From Trichoplax adhaerens (lineage: Eukaryota > Placozoa > Uniplacotomia > Trichoplacea > Trichoplacidae), in the NCBI RefSeq assembly GCF_000150275.1, contig NW_002060944.1, positions 9,565,266-9,629,265 of the forward strand: DNA of 64,000 bases, given 5' to 3'. A model generated the notes under the pieces. That model saw nothing but the letters and a program-made list of their open reading frames with translations. It did no database searches and was not told where the DNA came from. Position 1 is the stretch's first letter; every line of letters starts with the position of its first letter. This document shows, in pieces, positions 1-10,975 of the stretch. Made by a program: the position numbers and the translations under genes.

Positions 1-942
1 CATTTGTTCGATAAAATATTAAATGTTGAATAATAATTATTATAATGGTTTCGAATTTTAAAATCTGCAGTTAATGATATACGGTAGGTATGAACATAGC
101 TTTTTTTGATCAAAGGATTTTCCTCAACCGTTTGTATGCTGTTTCGTTGGTTTAGTTATATATAATTAGACAAAATCAGTGAATGCCAATCAAATCAAAT
201 CAATCATGAGACAAAACAATACTAGATAAATCTAGCAAAAACAAGTGAATTTAAATAGCTATAACAATTATCAACCCTTACTACCGTGATCACTATGCGG
301 CAGGGTAATACACAGAAGCAGATTCAATCAATAGATTTAACTGTCATTAATACTGTACTATGTAAATGCAAAGGATATAGTGAGTAATTTTCTGGTGTGT
401 TTGAAGAATGGGGCCCATTCTTGCCAATAGCATACGAATATTAAAGTCCATGGAGTAAAACCATGATTAACAGCTACAGGGTATTTATTTCACTTTTTAT
501 ATACTGGTAGGCGAAAAATACTGAAGAAGTAAATTTATGTGCACGTAAGAATAAGGAATAGTTTAAAATTTCGGTATATCCAAAGCTTCATGCTTAATTT
601 CATAGGACCTTGGCCAATACTTGTAAAAATACGATTGCATGCAAAGCTAATAGTCTTCAGTAGTGCAGGGAGTATAATCCGGCTTGAAATAACGGAAGAA
701 ATCTCCTTAACCATTTGATCTTTCCTACCGTATATGAATGTGTAGATGTGAAGTTAGTTGAAACTGTATTTAAGTGTTAAAGAATTTGACGAGCTTGTGT
801 ACAGCTAGACTTCAGTAGCATCGAGCTGAAATAGACAAGTTAAGCAAGGATAGTGAGTGAGAGACGATATTTAAAGAGCTGCGAGTAAGTGCACTGTCCA
901 CAGTGTCTAGTGTAATTGTAAAACGTGCATGTTATCTAGATG
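1..942. other. intergenic, nothing recognised
   Basis: AT-rich sequence downstream of the minus-strand EEP gene. I see no open frame with family features, no RNA gene and no clear repeat. Confidence 0.5.
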
Positions 943-1584
943 TTAAACTTGTTTCATTTGAAGTTGCACTTTCAAGCAATAATGGTCGGAAATAAAATTG
1001 CCTTTATCGACACGGAAATCCTTTAACAACCATTCGTTGTTACGGAGATAGACACGATCATATCGACATTTCCATTTAAAAGGGCGATCTACCCACCAAC
1101 CTTTATTTTCGTAGCCGTCCATGGTAAAGCGATGGTCAGCAGGTTGGCCAGCGGTCAGAAAAGTGTCATCTAATTCAGAAACATTTTCATCATTTCTCAT
1201 ATTTGTGTCACCAGCAACGACAACATACTCATGATTACGCAACTTTGCCATAACCCAGTTAGCACATTTCGATCTTAGAGATTTACTCTCCTTAAATGGT
1301 GGCCAATGAACACCACAAATTAGCCAGCGATCATCGATCAGAGCGCAAGCAGTACCATGTGGCCACTCATCTCCAAACGGATGAGCCATCATGCCTTGTC
1401 GAACATAGATATGTGTCTCACCGCAATGTGACCGCTGACCGACGATAAATTTAAATCCAGCTTGGGTAATTTCCTTACGACTGGCAGGGTTCGCTTCTTG
1501 TAATACTACAACATCTTGTTGATGAAGAAATTGTGCGAATCCTTTGGATTGGCTCACATTCCATGTGGCTAAATTGTAACTCAT
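943..1584 (-). CDS. EEP-superfamily phosphodiesterase, TDP2-like
   Basis: Single-exon, 213-residue protein of the endonuclease/exonuclease/phosphatase fold. Visible catalytic motifs in order: TWN at residues 7-9, QE at 29-30, GDTNMR at 125-130, YDRVYL near 178-183 and SDH at 199-201. In this superfamily these residues bind the metal ion and make up the Asp/His phosphodiester hydrolysis centre. The GDTN(M/L)R form and the compact length resemble tyrosyl-DNA phosphodiesterase 2, which removes tyrosyl adducts from DNA 5' ends, but nothing in the sequence fixes the substrate. The frame is open upstream to 1656. I chose the Met at 1584 because the fold begins directly after it (MSYNLATWNV), while the upstream stretch adds no family sequence. 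No intron is needed. It could equally be another EEP branch, such as a small DNase-like enzyme. Confidence 0.82.
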   Translation of the reverse strand: MSYNLATWNVSQSKGFAQFLHQQDVVVLQEANPASRKEITQAGFKFIVGQRSHCGETHIYVRQGMMAHPFGDEWPHGTACALIDDRWLICGVHWPPFKESKSLRSKCANWVMAKLRNHEYVVVAGDTNMRNDENVSELDDTFLTAGQPADHRFTMDGYENKGWWVDRPFKWKCRYDRVYLRNNEWLLKDFRVDKGNFISDHYCLKVQLQMKQV

Positions 1585-1910
1585 GATCGTGTTGATGATG
1601 GACAGTCGTGAAAAATACCAATCAAACCTTTTCTTGTTTTGCAACAATAAAAGCAATCCCGTTAACTCCTATTAGATAATATTAATATCAGTTTGCTCTT
1701 CCTGCAACAGTGGCTAACGTCCAGATTGATCAGTAGCTAAGACAGTTGAAATCTAGAGATGATTCTTAATATACGGCAGTGGATGACCAGATTTTTTGCT
1801 ATGAGTTCATTTGCATACTTGCACCTTTGCTCATCTCGTCGGTGTTTATGCCGTGTCTATTTTGAAAATTTGAGAAAGGCCGCTGGTGCACTATTTCATC
1901 TATCCATCAG

Positions 1911-2085
1911 CGCATGAGTATTAGCCCGAACCATTTTGCATAAATTACTTGGCGCTCATGAGATTGGACGATTTCTAGATTTTATTTTTTACATATGTCA
2001 ATAAATGTCTAATGTATCAGTAGGACTGCTTAAACGAAGTGGACAAGGTAATTGATGCAAAATGGTTAGGACTAATGAGCATATC
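1911..2085. repeat. imperfect inverted repeat next to the satellite array
   Basis: The arm at 1911-1950 and the arm at 2045-2085 are near reverse complements over about 40 bases, sharing the core GCAAAATGGTT and the flanking TAAT blocks. The pair could be a small foldback element or a MITE remnant. It abuts the 163-bp tandem array. Confidence 0.55.
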
Positions 2086-2109
2086 ATAAATGAGACCATA
2101 CAACTGGAC

Positions 2110-3270
2110 GAATACTGTATTGGTATTTGCTGTATTGTATTCTGCTTCATTACTGTAGAAACTAGAGGAAAACTTGCATGGTCCTTAAGCAATACCTTAA
2201 CTAATTTCACGTAGTAATCAACTACTTTTATCGAGTCATCCAATCAATGCTAATTTTATAAAGCAGATTTACAACCAAGGAAGAGATGTAAATAAATACT
2301 GTATTGGCTTGCCTAGGTAGAAACTAGAACAAAACTTGTGTGGTCCTTAACCAGTACCTTAACTAATTTTACAAAGTAAATAAATGACTTTTATCAAGCC
2401 ATCCAATCAATGCTAATTTTATAAAGCAGATTTACAACCAAGGAAGAGATGTAAATAAATACTGTATTGGCTTGCCTAGGTAGAAACTAGAACAAAACTT
2501 GTGTGGTCCTTAACCTAGTACCTTAACTAATTTTACAAAGTAAATAAATTACTTTTATCAAGCCATCCAATCAATGCTAATTTTATAAAGCAGATTTACA
2601 ACCAAGGAAGAGATGTAAATAAATACTGTATTGGCTTGCCTAGGTAGAAACTAGAACAAAACTTGTGTGGTCCTTAACCTATACCTTAACTAATTTTACA
2701 AAGTAATAAATTACTTTTATCGAGTCATCCAATCATTGCTAATGTTATTAAGCAAATTTGCGACCAAGGAAGAGATGTAAATAAATACTGTATTGGCTTG
2801 CCTAGGTAGAAACTAGAAGAAAAACTTGTGAGGTCCTTAACCAATACCTTAACTAATTTTACAAAGTAATAAATTACTTTTATCAAGCCATCCAATCAAT
2901 GCTAATTTTATAAAGCAGATTTACAACCAAGGAAGAGATGTAAATAAATACTGTATTGGCTTGCCTAGGTAGAAACTAGAACAAAACTTGTGTGGTCCTT
3001 AACCTATACCTTAACTAATTTTACAAAGTAATAAATTACTTTTATCAAGTCATCCAATCATTGCTAATGTTATTAAGCAAATTTGCGACCAAGGAAGAGA
3101 TGTAAATAAATACTGTATTGGCTTGCCTAGGAAGAAACTAGAAGAAAAACTTGTGAGGTCCTTAACCAATACCTTAACTAATTTTACAAAGTAATAAATT
3201 ACTTTTATCAAGTCATCCAATCATAGCTAATTTTATTAAGCAAATTTGCGACCAAGGAAGAAATGCAAAT
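2110..3270. repeat. 163-bp tandem repeat array (about 7 units)
   Basis: The block CAATCA(A/T)TGCTAAT starts at 2241, 2404, 2568, 2730, 2893, 3055 and (slightly changed) 3218, giving a steady period of 162-164 bp. Each unit carries a TTGGCTTGCCTAGG-type block and a GGTCCTTAACC block. The first unit (about 2110-2240) is the most diverged. Units starting near 2730 and 3055 share private changes (TTATTAAGCAAATTTGCGACC), so a two-unit block was probably copied. The short open frame at 1998-2243 on the minus strand lies in the array and has no coding character. Confidence 0.9.
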
Positions 3271-4729
3271 ATACTCAGTGTGACTAGATACAAGAGATCT
3301 AGTGATCCAAGGTATGACCATGGGCTACGAGAAGAAAACCTTCTAGTAGTCCATGCTAAGGCTCAATCATGTAGATTTGCTGGCAGAGAAGATTGCTGAG
3401 ATGGTAAGGCAGTTTTAACTTTCTTCATCGTTTCGTTAAGTAGAGTACAAACCGGATATCATATGAGAAATGTACAAATGAATGGCCAAGAATAGAAGTA
3501 ACACTCACCAATCTGTAACGACTCAGCAGATGAACTTCATTCAGCAATACTGTAAACTAAACACAAACATGCGATAGTAGATGTTATGTCTATGTTGTAG
3601 TCTTTATTGCTGATACAACACTAACATTAGCATTGATTATAATTATCAAGACCTAGATATGTTTTTTTACATAGTGTAATTGTCTTAAATTAGCAATTTG
3701 TACTTGAAATGACTGCATAAGATAGACAGCATGCAAGGGTATACAGTACAAAATAAAACTAAGGAGGGAGAGGGCTCAGAAGATTGTAGAGCCTTTCCGC
3801 CTTGACCTTTGATTGAATCATGTTACTCAGTGGTATCATATCGGCTTTGGTTTAGCTTTGAGTTCAGGTATTTGTTGGTAACTTCTAATATTAACTACAT
3901 CAATCGGATAAATTGATGGATCTACAAGTGCAGTCATTATTAATTGCTGTATCGCAACATTGGGCGCCATAGTACAGTAATTGGTAGTCCGGCGTTGTGC
4001 CGAATGCAGTCAAATAAGATTACTTTTAGTCATTATAATTGCTAGGCCAGATTTATACGTTTATGTGATTTCTGCTAGCTAGTATATGTAAGGGTGTCGG
4101 TAAATTAGCGAATGGAGCAGTCTATAGTACTTAGAAGTCATGCTGGCTCTCGATTCGCTTAGATTCTCTGAGGTTGATCGATTTATTATTGACAATAAAT
4201 AGTTCAGCATTATTAGTCCAGCGCAATAAATCAACTACGATTCTATTTTAGTATTGCTAGGTGCATGCACTGAGCTATCGGGATCGTATACACAAATTTC
4301 GGAAAGTGTTGGAAATGGTACGTTCGGAGTGATTATGGAATGGATTCCTAGCTTCGGGAGCTACTTTCCATGCAGTAAACTATAAACTTGACTGCGATAA
4401 ATATATATATTTAATTGACCAAAAATCATTATGAAATGTAGGCTAAATATATAGAATTTGTTATATTTATAGATTACGAAGTACAAATAAATCTGCACAG
4501 AGGAAAGAATGCTACAATTTAATATGTAAATTCTTGGTATAATGGTAATACAGTCATTAAATGCAAATTGGAGGCTTGTAATTTAGCACTCTAATATGAT
4601 TTCTATTAGTTGCATTTGACATACCACAACATTTACGAAAGATTATGTCTTAAATCATGAATAACAATTCAATTTAATCCATCGTCAAGCAGTCACTGTA
4701 AAGATAGGAAATTCAGAGCGATCCAATTC
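3271..4729. other. intergenic, nothing recognised
   Basis: Lies between the satellite array and the 3' end of the minus-strand karyogamy-type gene. I see no coding frame of note and no repeat. Confidence 0.5.
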
Positions 4730-7318
4730 CTAGTCTTCTTCGGAGAACAGTTCCATTTTAGCCGAAGGCAAACCTCGAGATGATTTCACGCTATTGCTCC
4801 TCTTTTCCTTTCTTGAAGGTTTTACAGTACTATTTTCTCTCTTTGTTGCGTTCATTTTATAACCGAACTGTTGACGAAGATTATAACGTGTAGGTGAACG
4901 AGTCATCCTCTCTGGTGTTGCCTACAATTACAGTTTAGAAAAATCTTTATGCGCGTAGTCTAGTAAATTATATGAGTAGTTATCATGACCAGACGTATAT
5001 CACTCTTATGTATGTAAAATCGATTGGCAAGGATTGAATGCAATCAATATATGCTAAAATCTTAAATCAACAAATCGACAGACTAATTAATGGTTTGGTT
5101 TACAAAGTCATGCGGTAATTCTCTACACCGCGGGCTAATTATATTACTAATACAAGCAAATTGAAAAATATAGGCTTACCTCGCCATTCGGTATCTTTTT
5201 AGTATCATTAACTGCAGATTTCGGTTTTAATCTTCCTGATGTTTCTGGATGTACAATCGCTCTCATCTCAAAATCACTTTCACAGTCATCAGAAATGCCA
5301 CTGTCACGCAAACTGGATAAATTTTTACTTTTGGCTACAACTTGATGCTGTTGATTTCTTTTCATCTGCTTCCCTAAATGTTTGTTTAAAATCTTAGCTG
5401 AGGAGTTTTCATTAGCGGAATCCACATCTGGTAATGTATCTTCTTTCTCAGGGAAGAGTAACTTTTTATTTAGCAAAGCTTTGATTTCCACATTTTGCTT
5501 CGTAATTGCATTAGGGGAATCGATGTCTGATAATAATCTACCATCTTCCTTAGCTAAGGGTGATTTATTGTTTAAGAGAGCTTTGATTTCCATATTTTGT
5601 TTCGTAATTTTTTCCAGTAAAGCATTATTAATTTTCTTATAATCGCGATACTTAATATAGGAAATTACAAGAATCATAGTACAGATCCCAATGAAAATTC
5701 TCCTACCGATCCATGTTGTGCTATAAATTGTATCCTATAAGCGTGAAATGCAATAAAATTGTAGCTAGAATAATACTAAATGCAAAATTACTCAGCTATA
5801 GATTTTCTATATATTCCTTTCTAACCTTGATTTTGTTATCGACAGGTCGATAACTGTGTAAAATCGCTGTCAATACTCGTTCAAATATTACATTGATCGT
5901 TAAAACTAGATATAACCAAATTCTTGCATTCGCAGTGGACGGTGTCGTAGTTAGCAAATACGCTAATGAAACACCAATCACATAATAAATGCTGGTATAA
6001 ATTGTAGAAAATTCTCCCAGAAGTAGCATTTGGAGCGAAGTCAAATATCGTAAATTATTCCCTAAACTACTAAATGCTGCTCGAATTGTTTGATAATTCT
6101 CTTGAGCCTTACTGTTAGTCTTCGCCAAAATATCAGTCATATCTTCAGTAGAATTTTTGATAGATTCTTTCAAAAGTCTTTCATTTTGAATTATTAACTT
6201 TTGATTCTCTAAGGAATTATGTTGCTTTTGTAGCAGCTACAAGGATATAAAAACAGGTAGAGCATGTATATTATGATTTAGGGTACGGAAAAATATTGCA
6301 AATATGCTGTTCAAAGCTAGTATCCAAAGTACTTTATTGATTATAAGACATGTAAAATCAAGCTATAGTCTTTTGTAGTAGTATCATAAAGAGCTAATGT
6401 ATCAGCAGCAACGATGATTTTATACTCGTATATGTAAAACTGCTCCAGCTGTTATAAATCGGGTCCAGTTTGCAGAAGCATGCACGTATTTTAACCCAAG
6501 TTTACAACAGCAAATTTTAGTAATTCTTTCAATCTTGTATCTTTGCTCAAACAAGTTCTTAAAATCTCTCTGGTCAAGTCAAACTTTCTCTTAAATACCG
6601 TAATATCCAAATTACCTAATCTAGCGTTCTTGCATGGCTAATGAAAGTATTTCAGCTACAACCGTACCGTCTAGTACTATTATACTGTAGAGATCGGTCG
6701 ATAATCGATGAAATATAATCAAGAAAACGATCTTATATGATATAATTATATTATAATTATATAATTATTACTAACCTGTTCATGGTATTGCAACGACTTC
6801 TTTAGTTTCTTAGCTGTTTCGAGGGAAGAGATCGATAGCTGATTAATAATGAACTCAGTATTTTCTTGCCATTGCTGATTTCTGATGAAAAAACAGATGC
6901 TTATAGAATTTGTGAAGAATTCAGTGTAGATGATAAAATCTGCTTTATCCATAGTTTGGGTGCATTCTTCAATAGACTGATTATTAGAGCACGGGAATAT
7001 CGGATGTCCAGATTGTGCTAGATGACAGTTAGTGAGAGAAATAGCTAGCCTGGATTGATCGATTGAAGAGAGGTGCTTGCAGCCACGCTGAAATTGCATC
7101 AAGGCTTCGTGCCAGCATTGTGCTGTCTCGCTCCACTTGCGTAATTGACTTAGATAGTTACGTCCATGTTTTATATTTTCACTAGACACAATTTCGAAAG
7201 CTGGTTGTTCATATTTATTACTCGAAAAATCGGAATTACAAACAAGTGACAACCCAAGCAAAATTATGGCTCCTAAAATTTCTTTATAACCATGACGGAG
7301 TATTTCGGTAAGTGCCAT
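4730..7318 (-). CDS. nuclear-fusion protein, Brambleberry/GEX1/Kar5 family
   Basis: Four exons read on the minus strand: 7318-6776, 6236-5826, 5734-5180 and 4921-4730, all joining in phase 0 with GT..AG borders, for 566 residues. Residues 1-28 form a signal peptide. A cysteine-rich lumenal domain follows (residues about 50-170), with TNCHLAQSG near 96, FPC near 108 and a CTQTMD stretch, the family signature. Next come a coiled-coil-like segment (182-250) and a membrane part: LGEF then hydrophobic 256-277, STANARIWLYL and 286-306, and a third segment about 330-346. The C-terminus is a polar tail ending RSPTRYNLRQQ..SEED. The order signal peptide, Cys domain, coiled coil, LGEF/TP.TA.ARIWLYL membrane block matches GEX1 and Brambleberry, nuclear-envelope proteins needed for karyogamy. 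Exon 3 carries a 34-residue internal duplication. The start is the only Met that gives a signal peptide. Confidence 0.82.
5420..5627 (-). repeat. 34-residue (102-nt) duplication inside the karyogamy gene
   Basis: ITKQNMEIKALLNNK recurs as ITKQNVEIKALLNKK exactly 34 residues later. On the plus strand the shared TTGATTTCCA blocks start at 5481 and 5583, 102 nt apart. Both copies keep the frame and a trailing acidic D(I/V)DS(P/A)N motif in the nucleoplasmic or cytosolic tail. Confidence 0.85.
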
Positions 7319-7714
7319 TTCTGCAGTAAGATGGAAGAGAGGGATTTTAAAAAGTTCCAGCTACAAAGTCATCATGTGGTGTAATGCATGCTGCATAAAA
7401 CTAAAATTAATCATGATTAGTGCTCTTAGTTCATGCTTTTCGGAAGAAGTATATGCCGTATGACTTATAAGCTAAATCCGTAGTATTTGCTATATCTACA
7501 GTAAGGTATTGCCCAAAAATTAGATTTGATGAAGTATCAGGTGTCAACTTATTTCTAACTGTAAATAATTATTTTGTAATTTTAATTTACTAAGTTATCA
7601 TAAAGGCAAGCTTTGCACGAAGATTGAAAAACATCCTTTATGACAGTGCTTTGAAGTACAGGTCATGTGCAGCTCTACCTAGGTTCTGTGCAGACATTTT
7701 TGCCTTAAGGTGCT
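7319..7714. other. upstream region of the karyogamy gene
   Basis: It should contain the promoter of the minus-strand gene starting at 7318. I see no convincing TATA element and no other gene. Confidence 0.4.
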
Positions 7715-8628
7715 AAAGATGATATTACTTCGCATGCTATATTTGCATTACGGTGTATCTTTTCATTTTTGTTGCGAGCTGATTTCTAGATCTAGTAAAG
7801 ATTTACATACAATAATTTGCTAGTCCCAGTATTTCATTAGGAACAACTTTGAATATATATTGCTTGTAATAAATTCTAAACGCTGTCTAGTCTCTACTAT
7901 CATAAGAGACTCATATTAATGATTAAAACAAATAAAGGATCTATACTTGTATCGATAAAGCCTAATAATATCATAGGTATATATATAAACCTTTACCTTA
8001 TTTTTGTGTCAGATTTATCATAGAAGTACTGTACTTTGCATTAATATCTCATCAATTTGCTATAGTTCGGCCATTCAGTAAAATAACTGAAAGTTCTTTG
8101 CTTTTAGCTGAATGTCATAAAACATTGATTAGTCTCCTGAATAAACTGATAATAAGTTGTGTTATCCTTAGATCGTTTTAAGATGATATTGCAGCACACA
8201 CAATATCTGTATTATATCTGTTCATTTTTATTGGATATAAATTGCTAGATCTGGTAAAGATTTACATATGGCAATTTACTGGTCTCGGCATTTCGTTAGG
8301 AACGATTTCCAGCATAGATTGCTGGTAATAAATTCCAGATACTGTTTAGTCTCTACAACTATACCTCACATTAATAATAAATGATAATGGACCTTTACTT
8401 GTATCCATTAAGCCTAATAAGATTTTAGGCATATCTAAACCTTTATCTCATTCTCTAATCAGATTTATCATAGAAGCACTTTGTATTAATGTCATTATAA
8501 TCAAATTATTATAGTTAGACCATTCAGGAAAATATATGAGAGATCTTCATCCTAAATTAAACTTTAGATAACTTTGATTAGTCTTCTGAGTAAACTGGTA
8601 ATAAGTTAAGCTACCTTAAGATCGATTT
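7715..8628. repeat. diverged tandem duplication, two units of about 460 bp
   Basis: Unit 1 (about 7715-8178) and unit 2 (about 8179-8628) share the same ordered blocks: AAGATGATATT, GCTAGATCTGGTAAAG, a (A/C)ATTTCGTTAGGAAC-type block, AAGCCTAATAA, AGATTTATCATAGAAG, the GGCCATTCAG type and CCTTA(A)GATCG. Many substitutions separate them, so the duplication is old. No open frame is conserved. Confidence 0.75.
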
Positions 8629-9093
8629 AAACTGTTACACTTAACCAATTTTAGCAAAATTTCTCTGAGGTAGAGTATATACGAATGAGAATGCAGTCAT
8701 CTATATTATCGCCATTTTATACTAGGACAGAACCCAAGCCACAAGCATTGTTCATACTGAATACTTACTGAATAGTCAAGACTATAGTGAATGATGGAAA
8801 GAGACTATTATACAATGAGGGTACTGTTTTATGCATAACTACAACAAGTAGTGTAATTTGTGTATTTCGTATGGCGACGACTAGTCATAAAGTAGCCGTT
8901 ATTGCCATGGCAACAAGTCAACTGATGACTCGAAGCAGGAGATGTTAGAGAGAACGATGATAAACTACAGTATATCGAATACACAAACAAAATTAGTCGC
9001 AGCTATTAATTGTACGTGGATAGCAGTAAAAAAAGGATTTCATAAAGCATTATTTCGATATTACTTCGTTATACAGCTTGAAATATAGACTCC
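8629..9093. other. upstream region of the IQCK-like gene
   Basis: Presumed promoter and 5' UTR of the plus-strand gene starting at 9094. No motif is clear enough to name. Confidence 0.4.
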
Positions 9094-10975
9094 ATGGAGA
9101 CCGGCTATCATAAAGCTTTCACTATTCAAACTAAATATAATATTTGGGAGGAAATCTTAAAAGAAAATGACATAATGCAGCAGAAATATACGTCTCAACA
9201 GCAAGTAATCAATAAAGAGCCAATCGAGGTCATCCCTTTCGATCCAGCTAAAGTCACACCAGTCATGCATGGTCAAAGTTGTGAACCTATTTATGAAGCC
9301 AATCAAGCAGATGAACTATTTGGTAGGTTTAATCCGGCCATCATTCATCCAGCTTTTGCTGGCTATAGGGAAATAATCGAGCAAGAGGATGAAAAGGTTT
9401 CTCAGCTGTCTGTTGAACTACCAGATTCCAAAACGTGTAAGCTATAAAATAGGACTATCTCTATATCAACTAAATGAACTACCGTACTCCTAAGTCAATT
9501 TATTAATATGTACGTACTGCTATATATTTAGTCTTGTATGGATTAATATTTATTATTTCTGATTGTAGTAGCATCTTTTAAACTGAAATTTACGTAATAT
9601 AAATAATTAGAATAGCTTAAATACTATTATTATATAAAAAGTATAGACTCTCAGCATATACGATTGCTTTAATCATGATAATACATAGGTCCTCCCAAGA
9701 TATATCTTGAGACGTATATATTTCCAGTTTTAATGCCTGCACTGAGGAATTTGATATTACAGGCAAAGAAAGACCGTGCACTAGAGGTATCTTGCCAGTA
9801 ATTAGAAATTTCTATTCTCTTAAATTATTTTCATTGCAATTGAACATAATCCATTTTACGAAAAGCTTCTACGGCAAATTTTATTAAATAATTTACTTAT
9901 CTATTGTACTATACTACGTCTGAATTAGGAGAGCAAACTTCAACATTTTTATATTTTACTTTTTAGAGAAGGCGAACTAAACTTAATGCCTTGGAATGGC
10001 TGACGGAGTATATTTATAAGTAAGATTGAGTCAGTTTCAACTCGTTTCAATTAATTGATGATGCAGCTCTTGCAATTAAATATGTACGGTTACTTTATTT
10101 GACGTATATAGCGGAATAAAGAGTGCTAATAGAACATTTTTAAGCAGTAGTAGCCATTTTGATTAGTTGACGATGATGTAGCTATTGGAATTTAGTTCAG
10201 ATATTTGCGTTACTTGATGTATGTCCAGCGTAGTTAAGAGTGCCAATAGGATATTTTTAGACATGCTAGTAACTATTTCACATACTAATTCACCAGAAAT
10301 AATCCTAATTACAAAGAAGAAAGAGAAAATATAGCTTTAGATGATATTCCATTCGTGAAGGAGGTGTTAGAAAAACAGTAAGTGTCTAACTACAATTATC
10401 ATCATGCTTATTAAAAATTTTCTTGCGTAAGATTCGGGTTATGAAGGACGCTTTGCGGATGTATGAGGATATATACATATATAATTAACGCCAGTATTTT
10501 CAAATTTAAGCTACGTTATGGAAGATCATTTTACTAATTTTAATTCTCATAGCCCAAGACCACCACTTCCACTGTCTTTACTGCTGAGTGATGATGAAGC
10601 TGCAACTATCGTCCAGTCCGCATTCAGAGGATATTTGGTATGATAATCTTTAGTAATCACTTCCACAAAGAGTTTAGGTAATTGATTTGATATTCGATTC
10701 CAAACTCGTAAATTGCTCTTTCTTACTTACCGCAGGTTCGTCGTGATGCTGAAGTGCAAGAGCTACGACAATATCAACGTGAAATGAAAGAAGTAAGACA
10801 AACTTAACTATCGCTTATACTGGTTTTTATCAATAGATGAAAAAATTTCATAGAAAGACATTAAATATGGCTGTATTATATATCATAGATTCCTAAGGAC
10901 AAAATTATATATGAACCAGTAGACTATTGGCTTGAAAATGGTGGTAAAGATAAAAAAAATAATGCAGAATCGTAA
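9094..10975 (+). CDS. IQCK: IQ motif-containing protein K (IQCK)-like
   Basis: Seven exons: 9094-9436, 9689-9786, 9967-10019, 10297-10377, 10553-10637, 10736-10792 and 10889-10975. Phases close exactly, giving 267 residues, against 287 as I recall for human IQCK. Landmarks along the protein match the vertebrate family: NIWEEILKEN near the start, then YLETYIFPVL, LQAKKDRALERRRTK, WLTEYIYKNNP, IPFVKEVLEKHPRPPLPLSL, and a single IQ motif (TIVQSAFRGYLVRRD, residues 210-224) split by an intron after L220 and followed by EVQELRQYQRE. IQ motifs bind calmodulin or related EF-hand light chains. IQCK-type proteins are usually found in ciliated animals, so an axonemal role is likely but inferred. The start is the first Met of the open frame. 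Exon 1 also reads to a stop at 9447, but the donor at 9437 leads on to the rest of the family sequence. Confidence 0.92.

Noticed and set aside
1998-2243. 81-codon open frame on the minus strand
   Set aside because: Lies in and next to the 163-bp satellite; no family features and not preserved in the other units.
2110-3270. Repeat array considered as a CRISPR
   Set aside because: Units are contiguous 163-bp tandem copies without spacers, in a eukaryotic genome.
5382-5642. 86-codon plus-strand open frame
   Set aside because: Antisense shadow of exon 3 of the karyogamy-type gene, including its internal duplication.
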